A stretch of DNA of 64,000 nucleotides from Pterobdella sp. o SKG-2022. Taxonomy: Eukaryota; Annelida; Clitellata; Hirudinida; Piscicolidae. Under the pieces are notes generated by a model. It had not been told where the DNA came from. It did not search any database and was given only the letters and a program-made list of their open reading frames with translations. Positions 10,859-24,200 of this stretch are shown here, in pieces. Location: contig OZ038320.1 of assembly GCA_964035795.1 (NCBI GenBank), positions 4,031,896 through 4,095,895 on the forward strand, given 5' to 3'. Position numbers and translations under genes: made by a program. Every line of letters begins with the position of its first letter. Position 1 is the first letter of the stretch.

Positions 10859-13800
10859 ATGTCATTGAATCCAAGAAAATTTAGTGAAAAAATCGCACTT
10901 CAACAAAAGAAACAGGCTGAAGGAACGGCTGCTTACGAAAATATAATAAGAGAAGTTTGCGCTGCAACCAAGGTAAGAATAAAAGCTATAAATATAATTG
11001 AAATAATACAAACATCCTTTACAATGAAAATTTCAATATGTTTTTGTATCTATTCGTTTGAAAGTATGATACAATTCATGCCATGAAATAACGTAACTTA
11101 AATGAATTACAGAGAAACAAAGAAAACAAATCTTCGCTGATAAATCTCAGAAGGTCTTACAGTCCTCAATTTGCCTATAATGTAAAGGTAAAATTTACTT
11201 TACTTAACCTTAAGAATCAACAAAACAATAATTAATCTATTAATAAATTCAACATTAATTTTTACAGGAAGAGTTAAACAATCTGAGAAAGTCTTTAGAC
11301 ATCAAAGGGCTCCCATCCCACATCAAAACAACCCCAACAGGGTCATTTCCCAATAATGTCACCTTTGCCAGCAATCCAGTTTTCATCAAAAAACCACCAC
11401 AAAATATTAGCCCTCTTACAATAAATAATTTCAGCAGTAGTAGTTTTAGCAACAGCAATAATAATAGTTATAGTAATATTAACTTTATGAATGGGAATAT
11501 AAAGCCACAGAAAAGGAAGAAATACTCCTGTGATCGTCATGTAATTACTTTCCATTTTCTATCATAATGTTTCTGTTATTTTATCATTTGAATTTAACTT
11601 GTCACATTCACTATGATGTAACTTAAAAGCTTTCAATTTAAGTATTGAAAATTTACATCATGATGCTGTACAATATGATTACAACTGTTAGTTCCAGAAA
11701 TTTCTAGAACATATCACCATTGCTATCAATCCTTTATGATATTCAAGAGTGCTTATTCTCTGCAGAGGGAGTATTCTCCATACAGCAACAACCACTTGGC
11801 AATGCCTTTAGACATCTGGAGGAGGTATGACCATTCAGATATTTTAATACTATTGTGATGATTTGATGATGAAATGACTGTTCTGAAAAACTTTATTTGA
11901 ATAGATAATATTAAACCAAGTATTTCTTGAATATAGATACTTTTTCAAGACTTAGTTTTTCCCTCATTGTATAGTGTAATTTCATTGTTAAGTAGTGACT
12001 TTCTCTTGAATAGGGTCTGTTCTTATTAGACATTGTCTGATCTGTATGTATATAATTTCTTTCTTATTTTTTTAAGCATCTTAAACTCAATAAATGATAT
12101 AAATTATAAAAGAGCTTCACTGACTTGACGCTCAACATTTTTTAAGATTCTGTAAGAAATTTCATTATACCAATTGCAAGAAATTTAACCTTGAAAATTT
12201 TTCTTCAATCTTTGATAAAGAAAAGTGAGCTATAAAAAGGATTTAACTGATTGATAACCATTTAAATTGTGTGTAGATATAACAAGAGGGCTTATAAATT
12301 TTAGCAAAAGTTCATAGTCATTAACTATTGATAGATATCAAAGGCTTAATACATTATTTGAACCAACATGCTCAAATCATCATATTTTAATATCTAGGCC
12401 TCTGCAAGCCATAAAAAATTTGAATCTATGTATAAAATAAACATATATTGAGTTGATACAATCAAATAAATTTATGAATAAGCTTATAGTGGCATTAAGT
12501 CCAGTTGTTTCTAGGTTACTGTAGCTCAATGGTTGAGCATTAGACTAATTATCTAAAGTTACCGGGTTCGATCCCGCATGGGCCGGCAATTAGCACCTGT
12601 TCCAGTGTGTTTTCGTTACATTAAATTTGTAGCAAGCGCTTTGATCTATAAGGAAAAGTGCTTTATAAATACCGCGTTACATTACACAATAATCAAAACC
12701 ACATGGAATACTAGAACTCCGTGCTAGCATAAAAACAGAAACAGATGATATGAATTAATTTAATTGCAGAGCCTCTTCAGATTCATCCATTCATGCAAAC
12801 CTCATCAACAGCACTGGAAATATCCCTCCCAATAATACACCTTCCAAAGGTTCTTAGTTTTATTAGTTGATCTGTTAATTCATCATTAACGACTAGTTGT
12901 TAATTCTTTGTATTATTATTAATATCTAATTAAATCTGCTACTATTAGTGCATTTGATTTTTAATAAAGTTAAATTTGAGCAAAATTATTGTTTAAATAA
13001 TTTTATTTACAAAATCTTAAAATAATAGTCTTAAATAATTGTAAACCATCAAAGTTTTCATTGTTGGTGTTTGGATTAAATTGTTCAATTTTATTATTTC
13101 TTGAGTTTTGTGTTTGTTCTCATGTTTATTCAACTTCAAAAATTTTCCAATATCTCCACTTTTTATGCTTCGAATGATAAATTAAATCCGTTTTTTCTTT
13201 TCAATGTTATACACACATTCAGTTATTTGATAGCGTTTTAGTTATTTTAGTCTTCTTTAATTCTTCCTTTAAGTCTTCTCACATTAACTCTATTGTGAAA
13301 ACTATTTAAAATCACCAAATATTGATTTTTTTATAGTAGTTTTATTTTCTCAAGTAGACCAGAATAACTGAATATAATAAAAACTAAAATTTTCAATAAC
13401 TCTTCCCACATTTGACATCAGATCAAAAGATTCCTGCTCTATCGAACCTTGCCTGCTATACAGTAAGACATATTGTTCATAATTATATTTATCAATTCTA
13501 GTATATTTTTCTTTTACCGTGTATCCTCATGTAAATAAGGCAAAAGACGTTAAACGAGTGATAATATAATGATAATAATATCTATAATAATTTTATAGGT
13601 ATTTATATTATTTATGATATAGGAAGCGATAATTATTAAAAGGGTAGTGATTGTCAGTATAGGTAGCAACTGTTATTAATAATTACTGATCATATAGCTG
13701 TAATTGATTTCGGGGCTATTATCTCAATTATCCTGGTTCCCATGTGTAATTTATGTATTTCTCAGTTATTAGGCTTTATAAGGGATAGTATTTTGATTTT

Positions 13801-16800
13801 TCAATGTTATTTTTAGCATGGGTTCCAATCCTAAAGTAAAAACAAGGATAGAATATATTCAATAGCCTTAAGCCGCATGGTAAATGTATTTTGATTGTTT
13901 ATATCATTTTAACTATTTATTCATATGAAGCAAACCATCACAGAATCGACCAAAGTCTTGTGAAGGCTCTGAATCGTACAGGTTTTTACCATTGTTGTTT
14001 CATCATACCATTGATATCTCGTTCTACCATCATATAACTACCATCTCATCAAACCATTATGTTTTTGTTGTCTTATCATAGGATCCTATCATGGTTATCT
14101 TATTGTCGTCATTTATCTATCTTATCGTTGTCGTTATCTTTAATCGCTTTCGTTTATTATATGGAAGGTAACATGAAGTTAGTTATATGAATTCATTATT
14201 TGGTTGAGCAACGTTAGCAGGTATAGTATTCATGCTAACACTATCACCAAGTAAATAAACTGCGAAAAAATTACTGATGGGGTTGATCAGACGCTTTTCG
14301 GGTTTGTCAGAAGTAGCATTATGTTAATAAAGAGTTTTTTCTATATTTTTTGTGTATACTTTTATTTATGAGAGGAAATGGTTAATTTTTAGTAAAGCAA
14401 ATCTATCAGAATGAAGTTGAATTTTAAGTAAAGGAGATTTAACTCAATTATTTGAAAGGACATAAGGTTATTTCAATATGAAACATTAAAATACTGTAAA
14501 AGTTTCGCATGATTAACTTCATTCTTATTAGTTCATAATGTTCATTCAAATTTGAAGTTACAACCCGTCTCAGTTTGTAATTATAATATTTTCATGACCC
14601 ATAACCTATTTATCATTTGATTCATAAATTAGTGCAATCTATATCCTTCAGCTTTCATGTTTTTATGCTTCTCTATTAATGTTCCACTATCTCTTTATAT
14701 CTCTAAACCCATATGTTCGTATGTTTAAATCAAATTTTTCTATACTTAAACTTCATGTGTGATTAAATCTATATTAAGCTTTTTTCTATACTTTCATGCA
14801 TGTAATTTGCATTGGAAATCAATCATTCAATATGCTTGTGTGTCTATTCGATGTTTTGCTGTTAAATTAAAGTTGAGTTTATTCCATTGAAACACTTCAT
14901 GTACATTAACCCTCAAAATCGAGACCTGAAGCTGTTCTGGTTTTTTAAAAGTCGGAGCATTAAAGTTTTTTCCGAAACAATTATTTATTTGGAAAATTAA
15001 CTAATTTTAATTTTTTTATGAATAATATAAGATAAAACGTCCTCTCCACTCCAAAAAATCACATAAAAGAAAGATTTTGAATTCAATTTAATTTTCGATA
15101 AAAAAAATTAAACAAAAATTACCCTCATCATAAAGCAATATATATTAGTAGTTCAATTTTGTGCAAAAGTAAACACTAACTGAAACGTCTGTATTATCTT
15201 CTTGATTGCTAATCACATAAATATTTGTGAACTTAACAGTTTTTCATTAGTAGAAGTATATGTAATTAAAGCCCAAGCCAATGAAGCTACCATGGCTTCC
15301 AGCTTCTTGTATGAAGCACTTTTTGAACCCTTTCTTTGTAGGTTTTTGTCACATACATTTCATTGTTTGCTAAGTTTGTGTCACTCCCTTGAATGTTTTC
15401 AGATGAACACACGCTCCTATGATTGCTGACATACATTTTTGACTGTCTGCAACGTTTAAACGGCACATAAAATTTGCTAACTTCAAAAAATCTTTTCACT
15501 GATATGTATAAACAGTCTTCTTTTCAGAGGGGCATCTCATTTGAACAATTAGATTGTCATTTAAAGAATCATTTGTTAGTAGACATCATTTAAAAATAGT
15601 AATAGTCATCTGAGATTGAATGCTGGATTCGAATGGAAACTCGAAGTCATAATAACGAAACTATATCAAATCATTCTTTATTTTCTAGAGAAATCTCGTG
15701 AGTCTTTCAAGTCAAATATTTATTTCAAAATATTTTCCAAAAACAAAGAATGTATTTGAATCCCCTCATTTTGAAGATTATGAATCAAGAAATATTTATC
15801 CTAGAAAAAAAATCATCAAATTCTTTTTATCATGGCTAATACAGTCTAAATGCTCACCTATTTACATGTCAATATACAGAATTACTGCTTAATTTTTAAA
15901 GGACTGAGTTTCCTATTTATCTTTTCAAATTTTTTATTTCATAACCAATTTCTTCCAATATTATATAAAAATACTTTTAATATTTCATTATGAAAACTTC
16001 ACTTAATGAATAATTTGACAATCCGTTGCCCGGATTATTGATTGATCCGGATTTTTGTGGACCTAGGTTGGAATTTATATGTCACAAAACAAAACTAACA
16101 ATTTTATCGTATTGTCTTGAAGATAAGCGTTGGAAACTGTTTTAAAATTGAACAAAATGTCTTATTTGCATCTTCAACTCACATTATCAACTAGTGTATA
16201 GAAACCTAAAAACACAATACGTTATCGTGTTTAAATATTGCCTCAATGTTGGTGATTCATTGCTATAATAATAATAATAATAATAATTTTTTTTTCTTCT
16301 TTCAACTTTTATTAGTATTGGCGTTTTTATTCATACGGAAGTTTGATTAGAAATTATGTACCCACTCTTACAATCGAACTAGGGCGAAACTTATCATTGA
16401 AATTAATAGCGTTTTATTCCTTCATTTTCTTGCTACTCAATGCAGTGAGACAGGTTCAGAGAAATAATAGGATTATTGTGTACGTTTTTTGCCGTTGTTT
16501 CAATGTACAAAGTAGGAAACCTTTAAACGTTTTATATGCGGTTTCAATATTTGACAGTTTAGTTGCGTCGATCTTAAGTAGTTTTATCGCGTCACTATAA
16601 GCGCCAGTTAAAAGCTGAATAGATTCATAAAAACTGCATTTTATAGCTAGGACTGACACACTTATCTAAGGTCCATAATACTTTTAACTCCACACTATAT
16701 AACTAAGCAGGTAAAAAACTCGCTTCAATGGTTCAAAGGCTTCGAAGTGCAAACTAATATTGTAAGTGATAAACTGATAAGATTTAAATATCGAGACGGT

Positions 16801-19484
16801 TTTAAGTGTAATATAAAAACTACTGAGGACGCTTGATAGATAAAAACAGGTGCTCGAGATAGAGGTTTGTGTGTTAACGAAATTTCAAACGCCTATCTTG
16901 AATAAATTAATCAACCCGGTCAAGTCGGAAGGTATTATTGAGTAGAAAAACTTGCTCACAGTAATGATGATGTGCACATATAGAATACGGTGAACAATAA
17001 TTTCTTAAATCAATAGGGCTTTTAATATTTAGATCGAACTACAGCGTCGTGTGATTTATATTAAGCTATATAAATTGTGTATTTTTTGTATTATTTGTCC
17101 TTAGCATGGATTTGTGATATTCAAATAAGGATGTTATTTTATGAATTAGCATTTATTTACGTGTCCTTGATGAATGAAAAACACATGGTTTATATCTTGT
17201 TTAGTTATCTTTATTAGGCACAGATTTTTAAATGATTCAAATCAATATCGAAATTAATGATGATTTTATAAAAACTGGAAATTTAGCCATATCATGTAAC
17301 TAAAAGCTTCGTTAATAATTTGCTTCATTACTCTGGCTTTTGTTTCGTGAAATAGTGATACTAAGCTATTCTGTTTTACTCCAATTAAGAATAATTTCTG
17401 CAGGACTTTGAACCTAACATAAGCAGTGGCTCAAAATTTTTCTTTGACAACGTTTTTGGAAGCCAGTCACTTGTTTTGATATGCATTTCAGACAATAAAT
17501 TGTAAACAACCTTCGAATAAAATAAGGGAAGCTAGAACCAGTTGATACGGTCATCTGGAGCAAATGAGTGACTTGTAGTGGCCTAAGATAGTCTGTGACT
17601 AAGATTTCTGAGAAGCGACTAATCGGCAGACGGAAATGCACATGACATTCAAAGGCAACTACGCCCTACGTTTAGGCTTGCTAGCTGGCGGGACTGCTAC
17701 TCTTTCAGAGTACAAATCTAAACGATCTTTTATTTTCTCCATTACTTCTTTGAGGTTACTAATTTTATCCTGTTTCAAGATAATTTTTTGGAGAACTCTA
17801 CACAGACTGTTTCACCAGTCTGCTCATCAGATTAGGTTTTTAGGACAAGTGCTTTATATGAAAAAAAATATAACAATGTATACATTCTAATGAGCTATAT
17901 TATTTATAATATCAAAATACGACATAGCATAATATATCGAAATGATCTATAATGTTGATATTGTCGCACCAGACATCCAACGTTGAGAAGGTTGATCTTC
18001 GACGAAAGAATGAACAACCCAAAACGAACCACATCCAACTTTGGTGTTTCAAATAATTTCCCCGCTGGTACCAACAACACATATGACACTTACAATGGTT
18101 ACAGCAGGAGTTTAACGAATGGCAACACGCTTAGCGTTGGTTATGGTTCACTACCGGACATTATGCGTTCTCAAAAACTCGCCCACTCTATCAACAATAA
18201 ACTCAACGATCTAATCGGCAACAATAAAATTAACGGCATAAGCGATTACAACGATGCATTAAATCTGTCCCATAGTCTAACCAACACTTTCAACTATCAA
18301 GCATTCGCCGATGAAATGAATCAAAGGGAGTCTTCTGCATTGGAACCTGATTGTGTTGATGAGTTTGTCGATATCAATGGTTACATCGACGGCGTGGGAG
18401 ACGATTTAACCTTTTATAATTGGAATACACAACCCAATCAAAACACTGATAGAGTTTCAGAATTTGTTTCTAAAAGTAATGTTTACAATAATGATTCAAC
18501 TTGCTTGAATTGTAATAATGTAAGTTCAACTAAATTCGACACCAAAAACATCCATAAGTTCGCCACTTCAAACCCTTATGATTCCGGTCAGTACTTCCGA
18601 CATCATAACCAGGTTGGGGTTTGTATTCGAAGTGACAGTAAAAATGAATGTCATATTCATTCTATAGTAAGTTTTATCAATATTTGTATCCCTATACGGT
18701 AATATAACTTTTTCAGGAAAAAAACAAGTCAATATCAAGTATGAATCAGAACTTCATCTCTTCTTACGTCAATGTCCAACCTATATCTCCCTCGATTACC
18801 CTTACCGAAATGGATAGTCTCAACCAACCAATTAAAACGGTCTTATTGAAGAGTCCCTCTTTCAACCATTTTGACATCAGTCCTTCTTGGGATAAATTTA
18901 TACAGACGTCTGACAGCAAGTCAGTCACTCCATTTTCTCACTTAGAACATCAGATTACAAAAGCAGACAAGATCAATTTTCCTTCTTTAAACGTATTTTC
19001 CCTTCTTAATAATAACCCAGTCTCTCAAAATATACCAAATTCAAAAAATTTCAACTTTATCAAACCAAATAATTCTGATTCTTTTGACAATAAAGTCCCA
19101 AACCAAGCAAAATCTCATCTAAACCAACCTGATTTTATGACTTCACAACAGTCATCGGCTTCTTACGAGCTAGCTCCATCTACATTCCCCATCCAGTCTA
19201 AACAAGAACGCGTTGAAACACTGATGAAACAAATGACAGAGCAGGATAACATGCTAAATTTGACGTCTAAAATGAAAAATGAGTTGAATGAAACGAAATT
19301 CAATCAAAAGTCTAAAAATAACGTAGATCCACTTTTAAACTCATTGACCTTCGCTTACACCTTCTTAGACACATCATCAGGTGCCACAAATGTCTCTAAG
19401 GAGTTCCCTTCGCTCTCATGCCTGGGAGACTCGTTTGACGACCATTTGATCGATGAAATTAACGTGGACGATCTCTTGAAGTGA
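10859..19484 (+). CDS. CRTC: CRTC (CREB-regulated transcription coactivator; TORC), middle exon(s) unresolved
   Basis: Exons: 10859-10972, 11113-11187, 11268-11540, 11766-11824, 12770-12849, a probable small exon 13423-13463, then about 17973-18666 and 18717-19484. Residues 1-38 are the CREB-binding helix (NPRKFSEKIALQQKKQAEG). Exons 4 and 5 join to give WRRASSDSSIH, the site SIK kinases phosphorylate to hold CRTC in the cytoplasm through 14-3-3; dephosphorylation by calcineurin lets it enter the nucleus and bind CREB. Further on come NPKRTTSNFGVS, like the second phosphosite region, and YGSLPDI, matching the conserved GSLPDL. The end is the acidic transactivation domain (EFPSLSCLGDSFDDHLIDE). 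The central part is Asn/Ser-rich low complexity. The 13463 exon ends in phase 0, whereas the possible 17.97-17.99 kb acceptors need phase 2, so at least one exon between is missing; 15687-15830 is a weak candidate. Confidence 0.94.
12514..12688 (+). mobile_element. tRNA-derived SINE, copy 2, in CRTC intron
   Basis: The best-preserved copy. It has an A box (TAGCTCAATGGTTGAGCAT), the stem-loop TTAGA-CTAATTA-TCTAA with loop triplet AAT at the anticodon position, a consensus B box (GGTTCGATCCC), then the family body ending GTGCTTTATAAATACCGCG. It lies in sense orientation in the CRTC intron before exon 5, about 80 bp upstream of that exon's acceptor. Confidence 0.92.
16266..16287. repeat. (AAT)n microsatellite
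   Basis: About seven tandem AAT units followed by a T run, in the large CRTC intron. Confidence 0.9.
16456..16665 (-). other. Unidentified minus-strand open stretch in CRTC intron
   Basis: About 70 codons stay open, with a protein-like mix of residues (SFYESIQLLTGAYSDAI, then KIDATKLSNIETAYKTF) unlike the A/T-driven translations around it. No start context or domain is recognisable and flanking frames are closed. It could be a transposon or pseudogene remnant; the overlapping plus-strand open stretch (16343-16600) could equally be the one that matters. I do not recognise it. Confidence 0.25.
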
Positions 19485-21248
19485 GTTTCCATGTTGATTA
19501 TAATTAAGGTTATTGATGAATTTTTAAGAAAGTTTTCTATGATTTTCATTTTAACTCAAATTATTTAGATTTATTAATATTTTTGAAAAAATTTTTGGGA
19601 TTTATAGAATTTCCATATGCCTCGCCTTTTACTAAAACCACTATTAGGCGTACATGCTTAAATTGATGATTTATTGTCTACACACCTTAAACTGCGCATT
19701 ACCATAAAAAGGTTAAAACACATATATACATTTAGGTTTGACTCGGAAGATTTGCAAGCTTTTTTAAATTCTTCAAAAAATGACTTGTGACAAGGATACG
19801 TACCATTCCATCTCATGAACACCAACCTGTCGGTGTTTATAATCCATGTTTGAACATCCATAAACGCCCAACATTGTTCATGTACTTGAATTTTATCGAT
19901 GAAAGTGAGCCATTGTTATAGCTTGAATAACTAACAAAAATATCTTGGGGTAATAATTTGTGAATTATTTTATCCTTTATTTGACTGTTAGAATCATTGT
20001 TTGATTGTACATTGATTTTTGTGTTGATTCTTGGATATTATACAAACATTTAACCTCGATATATATAACTATATCGTTGTTTCTTAATTGTTTTTGATTT
20101 TGTTTTATATATTTCCCGGTTGCTCTTTGAAAAGGTCATTGTTTAGTTTTGAGATTTTTGAAAAATTATTTTTTTTTGGGATGGCAATTGTAGATTCATG
20201 AGTTATGTTGTGTTCAATGTAAATAAATACATTTATTCACTCATGTTTCAGTCAATCATCGCATATATCTGCCTTGAATATTCACCATTTTATAGGAACC
20301 AAAATATGTTTTTTTAATAAATTATAAAATTGTATTCTTCATAAAATTTTCATAAATTCGGCCACTTAACACATTTTTCTTAAAATAAGTACATTTTCTT
20401 ATTAGTTTTTCACAATCAATTCAAGAAAAATCCCATCATCCAATAAAATGTATTCTCAAAACTGAAAAAATCAATTTTTTCAATAATCAGAACACTGCAA
20501 AGAGATAACTCCTACATATTAGTTAAGATAGACAATTTAAAAACAATTCAAACTAAAAATTTTTTTGGACTACTTATTTTGCAAAAGCCTGTTTAATAAC
20601 AATGACTTACTCTTGAACTGAGGTGTAAAAACCCTCAGATTTTAAATTGTTTAAAGAAGTAATGACACGAGTTTGAGCCAAGAATCTGCATTTGAAAAGA
20701 TAGTCATAGTTCATCTGTGGAATAAACCAGATTAAGGTTTGGTTCTACTGAGTGATCACCAATGCATTTGATTGTTGTTTGCACCCTACTTGAAAAGAGG
20801 TTTTTATGAAACAGAAAACCTTTATTTAATACAATATAATTTAATTAACGTTTAACTTGATTAGAGTGAGCTATTTGATATATAGAAAAACTACTTGTTC
20901 ATTATTTTAGTACAGATTTTGAAGATTTTTGAGCTTTATTTGGTTTTTTAATCATTCATTGTCAAAAACAAAAAAATCGGAAAAGAAGATGAGTGAAAAT
21001 GAAATTTAAAATATCAAAATAATTTTATCGTCAAAAGAAGAATCAATCTTTGGAAACCACGATCCAAAGTTCTCAAAATGAAAGCCTCGAAACCAATTGA
21101 AAGAACTGACAAGGCAAAAGTTGCTAATCTATTTGCAAAATAATTTGCATTTTTGAAAAATTTTGTAAGTTATCGAAATTAAAAAAAATAATTTTTGAAC
21201 TTTTCTTGTACATTAGAAATAAATGCCACTTTTTTCAACGTTGTAGAT
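19485..21248. other. Convergent gene-end region between CRTC and SH3BGR-like gene
   Basis: Contains the CRTC 3' UTR and the 3' UTR of the minus-strand SH3BGR-like gene. A plus-strand AATAAA is at 20222-20227. On the minus strand AATAAA occurs near 20935-20940 and 20821-20826. Nothing else is recognised. Confidence 0.5.
20222..20227 (+). terminator. Candidate CRTC poly(A) signal
   Basis: Canonical AATAAA about 740 nt after the CRTC stop. Other A-rich candidates exist, so the choice needs transcript data. Confidence 0.4.
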
Positions 21249-24200
21249 CTAGTCTGAACTGTCGTCGGATGAGGAAGATGAAGACGATGATGAAGATTCC
21301 TGAATATCACCGTTATAAAATTTAACATCAATACTAATATGTTTCTTGTTGTAAAAATGCCAAACCTTTTTGTTAGCTGGTGGTTTTTTCTTGTCGTCTT
21401 CAGAGGAATCTGAAGATGAGGAAGAAGACGACGATGAGGAGGAAGACGACGATGAGGATTCTTTTTTTGGTGCTTCTTTAGTCGTTGGAGTGGTTGTTTT
21501 TGCAGCTGGAGTGGCAGGTTTCTTTTTGTCATCTTTGTCTGAGTCTGATGAAGAAGATGACGAAGATGATGATGATGAGGACTTGGCTTTTTTAGCTGCC
21601 GTCGTAGCAGGTTTTGCTGGGGTAGCAGCTGGTTTAGCGGTCGATGCTGGTTTCTTTTTGTCATCTTCATCTGATTCAGAAGATGATGATGATGATGAAG
21701 AGGACGATTTTGCTTTTTTAGCTGCAGGTGCTGGTTTTGCTGGAGTTTTAGCAGGTGTTGTTTTGGAAGCAGGTTTTTTCTTTTCGTCTTCACTTGATGA
21801 AGAAGATGATAATTTTTTCTTGGCAGCTGGAGTTTTGGATGGTGCTGCCGTTTTTTCCGGTGTCTTTTTTTCTTCTTCAGACGATGATGCTGAAGATGAA
21901 GACGACGAAGACTCTTTTTTTTTAGCTGCAGCTTTGGCGGGAGCTGGCTTAGCTCCTTTTGCTGGTGTCTTCTTCTCGTCTTCCGAAGAAGATTCAGACG
22001 AGGATGATGACTCTTTTTTAGCCTGTGGTAGATAGTTAAGAGAAAAATTGAAGATTGAAGTTATAACTTTTTAAAATTTAGATTCAAATGAATTTATTAC
22101 AAATAGGAAAAGAGTATTAGAAAAATAATTTTTGAGAATTACTTCCGTCTTTTTAGCTACTTCTTTTTTCTCAGGTTGTTTTTTCTTGTCATCGTCTTCA
22201 CTGGAAGAGGCCGATGATGAGGAAGATTTTGTTTTTGTAACTTTTTTGTCATCTTTCTTTTCCTCTTCATCAGATGATGCCGATGAGGACTTGTAAATTG
22301 TTATTATTTAGTTTTTTCATTGAAATATTTATAAAAGATCTAAGCTGAAAAAATAAATTTGTGATAAAGTATAAATTTCTTTTACTTTTTTTTCGTTCTT
22401 TTTTCCATCATCTCCACTTTTTTCTTCGGATGTTTCTTTCTTCTGATTGAAGCATTCACAACCAATTATTATCAACAAATTTTATTTAAGACCTTCCATG
22501 AAGCTATTCTGATTTTAAAAATCTTAATTTAAAACGTAAAATTAACTATTGTTTTCTCTTTTTTCAATAGATTGCTATTCTACATTACAAAGTTTGTTAT
22601 GAATGGACTCACTTTTTTCTTAACCTCCTTTTCATCTTCATCTTCTTCAGCATCTGATGTTTCTTTTCCTTCCTTTTGTATTTTATAAAATAGTTTTCAA
22701 AGTCTTGAAAAAAAAAACGTTAAAAAACTTTTTAAGTTATAGTTCCTTTTTGGATAAATTAAATAAATTCACAACTTATCTCCTAATCAATCCTTCAAAT
22801 GGCTTAAGTAAAACTAAATATTTTAATTTACAAAAGATTTTTTGACAAAACTCATTTTTACTTTAGATTTAGCTTCTTTCTTTTTTTTCTTTTTTTCTTT
22901 TTTTTCATCATCGCCTTCTTCATCTTCTTCTTCTTCTTCATCTTCACTACCACTGGCTTTCTATAAATTAATTTTTTTTTAATAAAATAAACTATTTATT
23001 CAAAAAATCTTTAACGCGTTCAAATATTATACTCGTTGATTATATACGTTGATTTTTAATTAATTTCTGTATTCCTACTAATTTGGTAGTTTCAACATGT
23101 TCTCTTAATCGATTTATATTTTTCATAATCCATTTTTCTTAAAATTAACATTATGTATAGAATTATTTATGTTATTATCGATAGCCATATTGTTATCATT
23201 ATTTCTAATAGTATTGGCATATAAAAATCCACATAATGCTCATGTTTTTCATATTTAATTAACCGCACACTCCCACCTTAGCTTTCTTTTTCTTCTTTTT
23301 TTTCCCTTCCGATGTATCTCCCTCAGCATCGCTTGATTCGTCATCTCCCTGGAATATGAAGTCATATGATGCAACCATTGAAATATTAAACTATCTCATG
23401 AATTATTGTTTTGTTTGCTTTTAAGATATTTTATTTATCGTAGACTAATTGAAAAGTCGGCTAATTCAATTTACAATGGAAGACATAACAGTTGTCTTTG
23501 AATAAAAAAAAAATTGAATGCTCACCTCTTCGTCATCTTCTTTCTTTTTGTCTTTTTTCTTTGGAAGTATTTAAGTATGTCATTTAGGGAGTAAAAACTA
23601 GACAAATTGATATATTGGTTTGGTTGATTAATCAATTTATTTATTTATCTTTCTATTCAAACTAAATTAGCTTGATATAAAATAATCTTAATCAAATGCT
23701 TCAAGTTCTAGATTCAAATTAGTTATTCCTTCAACTTCTTCAACCTTCTAATTTCATATTACCATTAGTAAGTAAGTATTCCCAATCAAAACTCCAACCT
23801 TTTCTCCCACATCCTCCTCCTCATGCTTCAGTATATACTCAACTTCATCCTTGGGAATCTCAATCTTGAGGAACTCAAAAAGCTGTTCCCATTCCAATGC
23901 GTCGAAAAAGGACTTGTAGTCCTGAAGAAGATTGTTTAATGTTTGGATAGAAGGGTAAACTTAACTTTTTGGTGCATTTTGAAAATTTTTTTATTATTCA
24001 TTGCATATGTGTCATAATTTTTTACTACTCTTTATTATTAGAGATATAACGACGTTTAATTAAAAGCACGTGGAGTTCCAAAAAAAGATTTAGGTAAAAT
24101 TCATAATGCGGTGTATGTGAGAACATGGGTTGTCATAGAAGATTATTGAAGAATAAAATGAAGAGCAAAAACAGATTGAAAAAAAATCTCATTTTAGAGT

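Noticed and set aside
12514..12590. Functional tRNA gene
   Set aside because: The promoter boxes are good, but acceptor stem pairing is lost, a shared non-tRNA body follows, and further copies exist in the window, so it is a SINE.
15202..15499. Overlapping 70-75 codon frames on both strands in the CRTC intron
   Set aside because: No domain, no CRTC similarity, and neither frame has a fitting acceptor/donor pair for the missing exon.
21179..21793. Minus-strand 204-codon His/Leu/Gln-rich open frame
   Set aside because: An out-of-frame reading of the same repeat exon; the KK-S-run-EDEKKKPA frame is the one that joins to exons on both sides.
21370..22035. Plus-strand 221-codon open frame of Phe/Leu/Ala and Asp/Glu repeats
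   Set aside because: It is the antisense shadow of the Ser/Lys/Asp repeat exon of the SH3BGR-like gene, whose minus-strand exons have consistent splice sites and phase.
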